In this document: positions 5,716 through 7,087 of the stretch, one piece after another | Numbering within the stretch: position 1 is the first letter of the stretch | How the letters are laid out: every line of letters starts with the position of its first letter | Assembly (NCBI GenBank): GCA_945988865.1 | Contig: CAMFTQ010000034.1 | Coordinates: 1-7,087, forward strand | DNA length: 7,087 nucleotides | Source of the DNA: an uncultured Anaeromassilibacillus sp. | Lineage (GTDB): Bacteria > Bacillota > Clostridia > Oscillospirales > Acutalibacteraceae | Direction: 5' to 3' | Translations under genes and position numbers: made by a program | The notes under the pieces: model-generated | Database searches by the model: none | What the model saw: the letters and a program-made list of their open reading frames with translations, nothing else | Told to the model about the DNA's origin: nothing

Positions 5716-5770
5716 TTTACATCAAATTTACACCGATCTGCTTTTGGACTTTACAAGGCGCTATTAGAAT
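5716..5770 (+). promoter_or_regulatory. Probable PhoP-type boxes and pstS promoter
   Basis: Three copies of TTTACA occur at 5716-5721, 5727-5732 and 5750-5755. The first two start 11 bases apart and the third 23 bases later, so all lie on about the same face of the helix. Direct repeats of TT(A/C/T)ACA at about 11-base intervals are the PhoP-binding pattern described in B. subtilis. Downstream, TAGAAT (5765-5770) is a 5/6 match to the -10 and has no good -35 at normal spacing, as expected for an activated promoter. The start would be near 5777, leaving an A-rich, apparently unstructured leader of about 68 bases before pstS. The assignment is inferred from pattern and from the gene downstream. 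Confidence 0.6.
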
Positions 5771-5844
5771 GTAACCGTAGCAAAAAAGCAAACAAAAACA
5801 AAATAAAACAAAATATGTAAAATTGTGAAAGGGGATCTTAGATT

Positions 5845-6645
5845 ATGAAAAAGATCGTTAGTTTATTTGCTGCTGCAATTCTTATGTGTTCTGCTATGGT
5901 AGGTTGTTCTTCATCAAATGAGTCAGTTGCTACAGATGGCTCAACTTCGATGAACAAGGTTATTACATCATTAGCCGAGGCATATCAGGCTGATACAGGC
6001 GTTACAGTTACATACAACGCTACTGGCTCAGGCGCAGGTATTCAGGCAGTACTTGAAGGCAGATGTGACATCGGACTTTCAAGCCGTGACTTAAAGGATG
6101 AGGAAAAAGAAAAAGGTCTTGAGGGTACAACACTTGCTTTAGACGGTATCGCAATCATTGTAAACCCTGCAAACACAGTATCTGACCTTGACGTAGAGAA
6201 AATCGCAAAAATCTACACAGGCGAGATTAAAAACTGGAAGGAAGTCGGCGGTAAGGACGCAGAAATTGTACTTATCGGACGTGAGCCTGGCAGCGGTACA
6301 AGAGATGGCTTTGAGTCAATCACAGATACAAAGGATAAATGTCAGTATCGTCAGGAGCTTACATCAACAGGCGATGTTATCACAACAGTAGGCAGCAACC
6401 CAGACGCTATCGGTTACGCTTCTCTTGCTTCAGTTAAGGATACGGTAAAGGCTGTTACAGTAGGCGGTGTAGCACCAAGCGAAGCTACAATCAAAGACGG
6501 CACATATGTAATTCAGCGTCCGTTCGTTCTTGTAACAAACAAGGACAAGGCGTTATCAGACAGCGCACAGAAGTTCTTTGACTACATCACAAGCGAGGCT
6601 GCTAACAAGATCATAACAGACTCAGGCGTTGTTCCTGTAAAGTAA
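5845..6645 (+). CDS. pstS: Phosphate ABC transporter, substrate-binding lipoprotein PstS
   Basis: A 266-residue extracellular lipoprotein that captures inorganic phosphate for the PstCAB importer. The N-terminus is a lipoprotein signal: a KK n-region, a hydrophobic stretch (4-19) and a lipobox ending MVGC with the lipidated cysteine at 21. Phosphate-contact motifs of the family are visible: DGSTSM (31-36), TGSGAG (60-65), SSRD (79-82), ALDG (98-101) and GREPGSGTRDGFE (145-157), which supplies the conserved Ser-Gly-Thr-Arg. The start has AAAGGGG at 5828-5834, 10 bases upstream. It is the first gene of a pst operon: pstC begins 98 bases downstream behind two hairpins. TTTACA repeats upstream suggest induction by phosphate starvation through a PhoP-type regulator. 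It is slightly shorter than many PstS proteins but appears complete. Confidence 0.96.
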   Translation: MKKIVSLFAAAILMCSAMVGCSSSNESVATDGSTSMNKVITSLAEAYQADTGVTVTYNATGSGAGIQAVLEGRCDIGLSSRDLKDEEKEKGLEGTTLALDGIAIIVNPANTVSDLDVEKIAKIYTGEIKNWKEVGGKDAEIVLIGREPGSGTRDGFESITDTKDKCQYRQELTSTGDVITTVGSNPDAIGYASLASVKDTVKAVTVGGVAPSEATIKDGTYVIQRPFVLVTNKDKALSDSAQKFFDYITSEAANKIITDSGVVPVK

Positions 6646-6658
6646 TGTTCATATAATA

Positions 6659-6681
6659 ATCGGCGAATATATCGCACCGAT
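6659..6681 (+). other. Small hairpin after pstS
   Basis: ATCGGCGA (6659-6666) pairs with TCG (6672-6674) and CCGAT (6677-6681), leaving a 2-base CA bulge and a 5-base ATATA loop. No T run follows, so it is not a terminator by itself. It may protect the 3' end of pstS mRNA together with the next hairpin. Confidence 0.5.
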
Positions 6682-6687
6682 GCTCAA

Positions 6688-6729
6688 GGCAACACCGCAC
6701 ATTCTGATTGTGCGGTTATTGCTTTAATT
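6688..6729 (+). terminator. Hairpin between pstS and pstC, probable partial terminator or mRNA stabiliser
   Basis: ACCGCACA (6694-6701) pairs perfectly with TGTGCGGT (6709-6716) around a 7-base loop. Beyond a small internal loop, GGCAA (6688-6692) pairs with TTGCT (6719-6723). The following TTAATTG is a weak T tract, so some read-through into pstC is expected. Such an element would keep PstS in excess over the permease subunits, a common arrangement in ABC importer operons. Confidence 0.65.
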
Positions 6730-6743
6730 GATTGAGGTTAATT

Positions 6744-7087
6744 ATGAAGAAAAACAGATTATTTGAAAATTTTGTTTACGCTATATTCCTTATTCTGGGA
6801 CTTATAACTGTAGGCTGTGTTTTAATCATCACCATTTATCTAATAATTTCAGGTATTCCCGCTATTGCCGAAATCGGAATTGTCGAGTTTCTTTTCGGCA
6901 CAGAATGGTCATCAACGGCAGCCGAGCCGAAATACGGAATACTCCCGTTTATTCTGACAAGCGTTTACGGTACGGCGGGCGCAATACTTATCGGTGTGCC
7001 GATTGGCTTTTTTACCGCAGTATTCCTGTCAAAGGTTGCAAATAAAAGGGTAAGAAGCGTTATAGAATCAGCTGTTAATCTGCTTGC
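6744..7087 (+). CDS. pstC: Phosphate ABC transporter permease PstC (N-terminal part, cut by right edge)
   Basis: The frame begins at the ATG at 6744, with GAGG at 6734-6737 six bases upstream, and stays open to the window end, giving 114 codons of a protein usually around 290-330 residues. PstC forms, with PstA, the membrane channel of the phosphate importer. Residues about 9-37 (from VYAIFLILGL) form the first transmembrane segment. Then comes the family stretch FLFGTEWSS (about 49-57) with KYGILPFILTSVYGTAGAILIGVPIGFFTAVFLSKVA, which covers the second and third membrane segments and the PIG(F) motif characteristic of Pst permeases. The C-terminal two-thirds, including the EAA loop that contacts PstB, lies outside the window. 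pstA, pstB and phoU are expected beyond the edge but are not visible. Confidence 0.95.
   Translation, partial: MKKNRLFENFVYAIFLILGLITVGCVLIITIYLIISGIPAIAEIGIVEFLFGTEWSSTAAEPKYGILPFILTSVYGTAGAILIGVPIGFFTAVFLSKVANKRVRSVIESAVNLL

Noticed and set aside
5750..5770. TTTACA (5750-5755) as the -35 for TAGAAT (5765-5770)
   Set aside because: The spacer is only 9 bases, too short for a sigma-A promoter, so TTTACA is better read as a regulator box.
1..7087. CRISPR arrays, tRNAs, insertion sequences or defence and toxin-antitoxin genes
   Set aside because: No regular spaced repeats, cloverleaf structures, transposase motifs or terminal inverted repeats were seen. The lone XRE gene has no partner gene beside it.

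Overview
The window looks like chromosomal core DNA from a low-to-moderate GC Gram-positive of the class Clostridia, probably a gut Ruminococcus/Oscillospirales-type bacterium. This rests on strong AGGAGG-type ribosome sites, a PdaC-like membrane-anchored polysaccharide deacetylase, a lipoprotein PstS, and the S15 and PNPase sequences. The genus is an inference. No mobile element, CRISPR array, tRNA or rRNA was seen.

Layout, left to right. (1) The 3' end of a YfcE/MJ0936-type metallophosphoesterase (+) enters from the left edge. (2) A 14-bp hairpin flanked by A-rich and T-rich tracts serves this gene and the convergent gene beyond it. (3) A polysaccharide deacetylase with an N-terminal membrane anchor and an RsiV-like extracellular domain (-) has a near-consensus sigma-A promoter. 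(4) A 372-bp divergent intergenic region contains an unexplained GC-richer block. (5) A small XRE-family regulator follows (+). (6) rpsO (S15) has its own near-consensus promoter and a structured leader that is probably the S15 autoregulatory element. (7) After a hairpin, a very long stem-loop leader precedes pnp (PNPase). (8) A textbook terminator closes pnp. (9) A phosphate-uptake operon begins with pstS, preceded by TTTACA repeats that resemble PhoP boxes. Two tandem hairpins follow, then the start of pstC, which runs off the right edge.

The most interesting part is the rpsO-pnp segment. Immediately upstream of the pnp ribosome site the RNA can fold into a stem of about 38 base pairs spanning roughly 100 nt, a natural RNase III-type substrate. 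In E. coli the pnp leader has an RNase III-cleaved hairpin through which PNPase represses itself. Here the outer 3' strand of the stem (CCTGT) can alternatively pair with an ACAGG that overlaps the pnp Shine-Dalgarno sequence. That ACAGG is a second copy of the ACAGG in the 5' strand of the stem. This suggests a testable switch: intact stem, ribosome site open; 5' strand removed by PNPase, ribosome site closed. The pairing is read directly from the sequence; the mechanism is inference.

The right-hand part is a standard phosphate-starvation uptake locus. PstS is the lipoprotein that captures phosphate and PstC is one of the two permease subunits. The hairpins between them probably keep PstS more abundant than the membrane components.
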